Positions 7,068-8,173 of a stretch of 8,173 nucleotides of DNA are shown here, piece after piece. The notes below the pieces were generated by a model that saw only the letters and a program-made list of their open reading frames with translations, did no database searches and was not told the DNA's origin. The translations under genes were made by a program, and so were the position numbers. The number at the start of each line of letters is the position of its first letter. The first letter of the stretch is position 1. Source of the stretch: an uncultured Eubacteriales bacterium (GTDB lineage: Bacteria; Bacillota; Clostridia; Christensenellales; CAG-917); assembly GCA_900553825.1 (NCBI GenBank), contig USEV01000027.1, forward strand, positions 1-8,173, written 5' to 3'.

Positions 7068-8173
7068 TGACAATCTCCTCCGGGGTTCGGGAAATCGCGG
7101 TGCAGGGCATCGTCCGCGCCGCGTCTGCCTTTCGGCGGCGCGCCCAGGAAACGGTAAAGCCTGCATTCAATCTCGGAATTGTAAAGCACGCGGACTCTGT
7201 CCGCCCTTTTGCCGAAGTGTTTTTCAAAGGAGCGGCAGGATGTGATGACATACGCGCTCCATTCGTCGAGCGAGGAAAAGCTCTTTCCGAAGGCGCGGTA
7301 GAGCTCGAACAGCTCCTCGCCTCCCGAAAGCCGCTCGCCGTAGGGCGGGTTGGTCACAATCACCCCGTGAGAGTAGCGCGAGGAGATGTTCGCCGCATCC
7401 CCGACCTGAAAATGTATGTGTCTGCTCATGCCCGCGCGCTCGGCGTGTTCGCGGGCAAGTTTCAGCGCGGCAGCGACGCGTCGGGGTCGGCAAGCGCCCG
7501 CGCTTCCTCGCGTACCCTCTGCGCGACCTGCGGCGCCAGGGAAAAGTTCTCGAATGCGAAACCGCGCATAAGTCCGGGTGCGGTGTTGGTGCCTATGAGC
7601 GCCGCCTCTATGGGCAGGGTGCCCGAGCCGCAGAACGGGTCGAGGAAAGCCCTGTCGCCCCTCCACACCGAGAGAAGGATTATGGACGCGGCGAGTGTTT
7701 CGCGTATGGGCGCCTCGCCGAGTTTTATGCGGTATCCGCGCTTGTGGAGCCCCGCACCCGAGGTGTCGAGGGAGAGGGTCACCGTGTCGTCGGACACGGC
7801 GGCTTCCAGCTCGTATTTGACGCCGTCCTCGGGCAACCTCGCCAGCCCGTAGCGGGCGCAAAGGCTGTCCGCAACCGCCTTTTTGGTGATGCTCTGTATG
7901 TCGCGCAGGGAGAAGAGTCTGCTCCTCGCGCTTTTTGCGGAGACGACGACGGCGGCGTCACGGGGGAAGACCTCGTCCCAGCGCACGGCGCGCACCCCGT
8001 CATACAGTTCGTCGAAAGTGGCGGCGGGAAATTCCGCGACGACAATCCGCACCCGTCCCGCCGTTCGCAAAAAGATGTTTGCGCGTGCGACATCCGTGAA
8101 ATTGCCCGCGAAACATATCCTCCCGTCCTTTGCGCCGCCGGGGGCGTAGCCGAGCCCCGTCAGCTCGCGCTTA
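7064..8173 (-). pseudogene. THUMP-domain RlmL-like RNA methyltransferase, frameshifted and 5'-partial
   Basis: A class I SAM-dependent methyltransferase with an N-terminal THUMP domain, related to the N-terminal half of E. coli RlmL, which makes m2G2445 in 23S rRNA. The frame is open to the window edge (KRELTGLGY at 8172-8146), so roughly a dozen N-terminal residues are missing. THUMP landmarks are ANIFLRTAGRV, AEFPAATFDELY and IQSITKKAV. The SAM motif DPFCGSGT lies at 7641-7618 and then FAFENF. That frame ends at a TGA at 7464-7462, while the rest (RRVAAALKLA from about 7483, catalytic NPPYGER from 7351, end at 7064) is in the -1 frame. One extra C in the CCCC run (7486-7483) would join them. 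Even so the product lacks about 12 residues that usually carry the second Rossmann strand (GSDIDP-like), so the true loss may be larger. It may be a real disruption or an assembly error. Confidence 0.85.

Noticed and set aside
7068..7166. Upstream extension of dtd to 7166
   Set aside because: It overlaps the methyltransferase C-terminus; MRAVIQR with GGAGGA 8 nt before it is the family start.
7462..7490. Programmed -1 frameshifting in the methyltransferase
   Set aside because: No X-XXY-YYZ slippery heptamer is in phase at the CCCC run, and the family is not known for recoding; residues also seem to be missing.

Overview
The window looks like one end of a short-read metagenomic or draft contig from a GC-rich member of the Bacillota, most likely class Clostridia. 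The grounds are the strong GGAGG ribosome binding sites, a CadC-like metal repressor, the very large MacB-like ATPase-permease fusion typical of gut Clostridia, and the style of the TcdA, Dtd and THUMP-methyltransferase homologues. Genus cannot be told from the sequence. Bases 1-25 are not genomic: they are the end of a Nextera/Tn5 sequencing adapter, so the first gene is cut by the library or assembly, not by evolution.

Layout. (1) 26-1204, minus strand: a heavy-metal resistance operon, transcribed from about 1170 downwards. It has a promoter overlapping two tandem TGAA-N6-TTCA operators, an ArsR/SmtB/CadC repressor carrying both the alpha3N and the alpha5 metal sites, a stand-alone 72-residue HMA metal-binding protein, and the N-terminal 162 residues of a Cd/Zn/Pb-type P1B ATPase that has no HMA domain of its own. 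(2) 1186-1489: a gene-free, T-poor spacer with an imperfect 40-bp repeat. (3) 1490-4892, minus strand: a single-gene unit with a perfect-consensus sigma-70-type promoter, a leader of about 146 nt, a 1058-residue ABC ATPase-FtsX permease fusion and an intrinsic terminator. (4) 4926-5133: a pyrimidine-rich, almost A-free spacer. (5) 5134-6517, plus strand: a two-gene operon of an unrecognised membrane protein with an HEYGH (HExxH) motif and tcdA, closed by an intrinsic terminator. (6) 6624-8173, minus strand: dtd, translationally coupled to an upstream THUMP/RlmL-like RNA methyltransferase that is frameshifted and runs off the window.

How the genes work together. In the metal operon the repressor should release its operator on binding Cd/Pb/Zn, and the HMA protein and ATPase should then bind and export the metal. 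tcdA, dtd and the methyltransferase all belong to tRNA or rRNA maintenance but form two separate, convergent units. The ABC fusion stands alone, and its substrate cannot be read from the sequence.

There is no sign of a phage, insertion sequence, CRISPR array, tRNA or rRNA. I see no clear new multi-gene system. The best leads are the uncharacterised HExxH membrane protein with its apparently leaderless start, the dual-site metal sensor with paired operators, the lesion in the methyltransferase, and the odd composition and shared octamer of the spacers.
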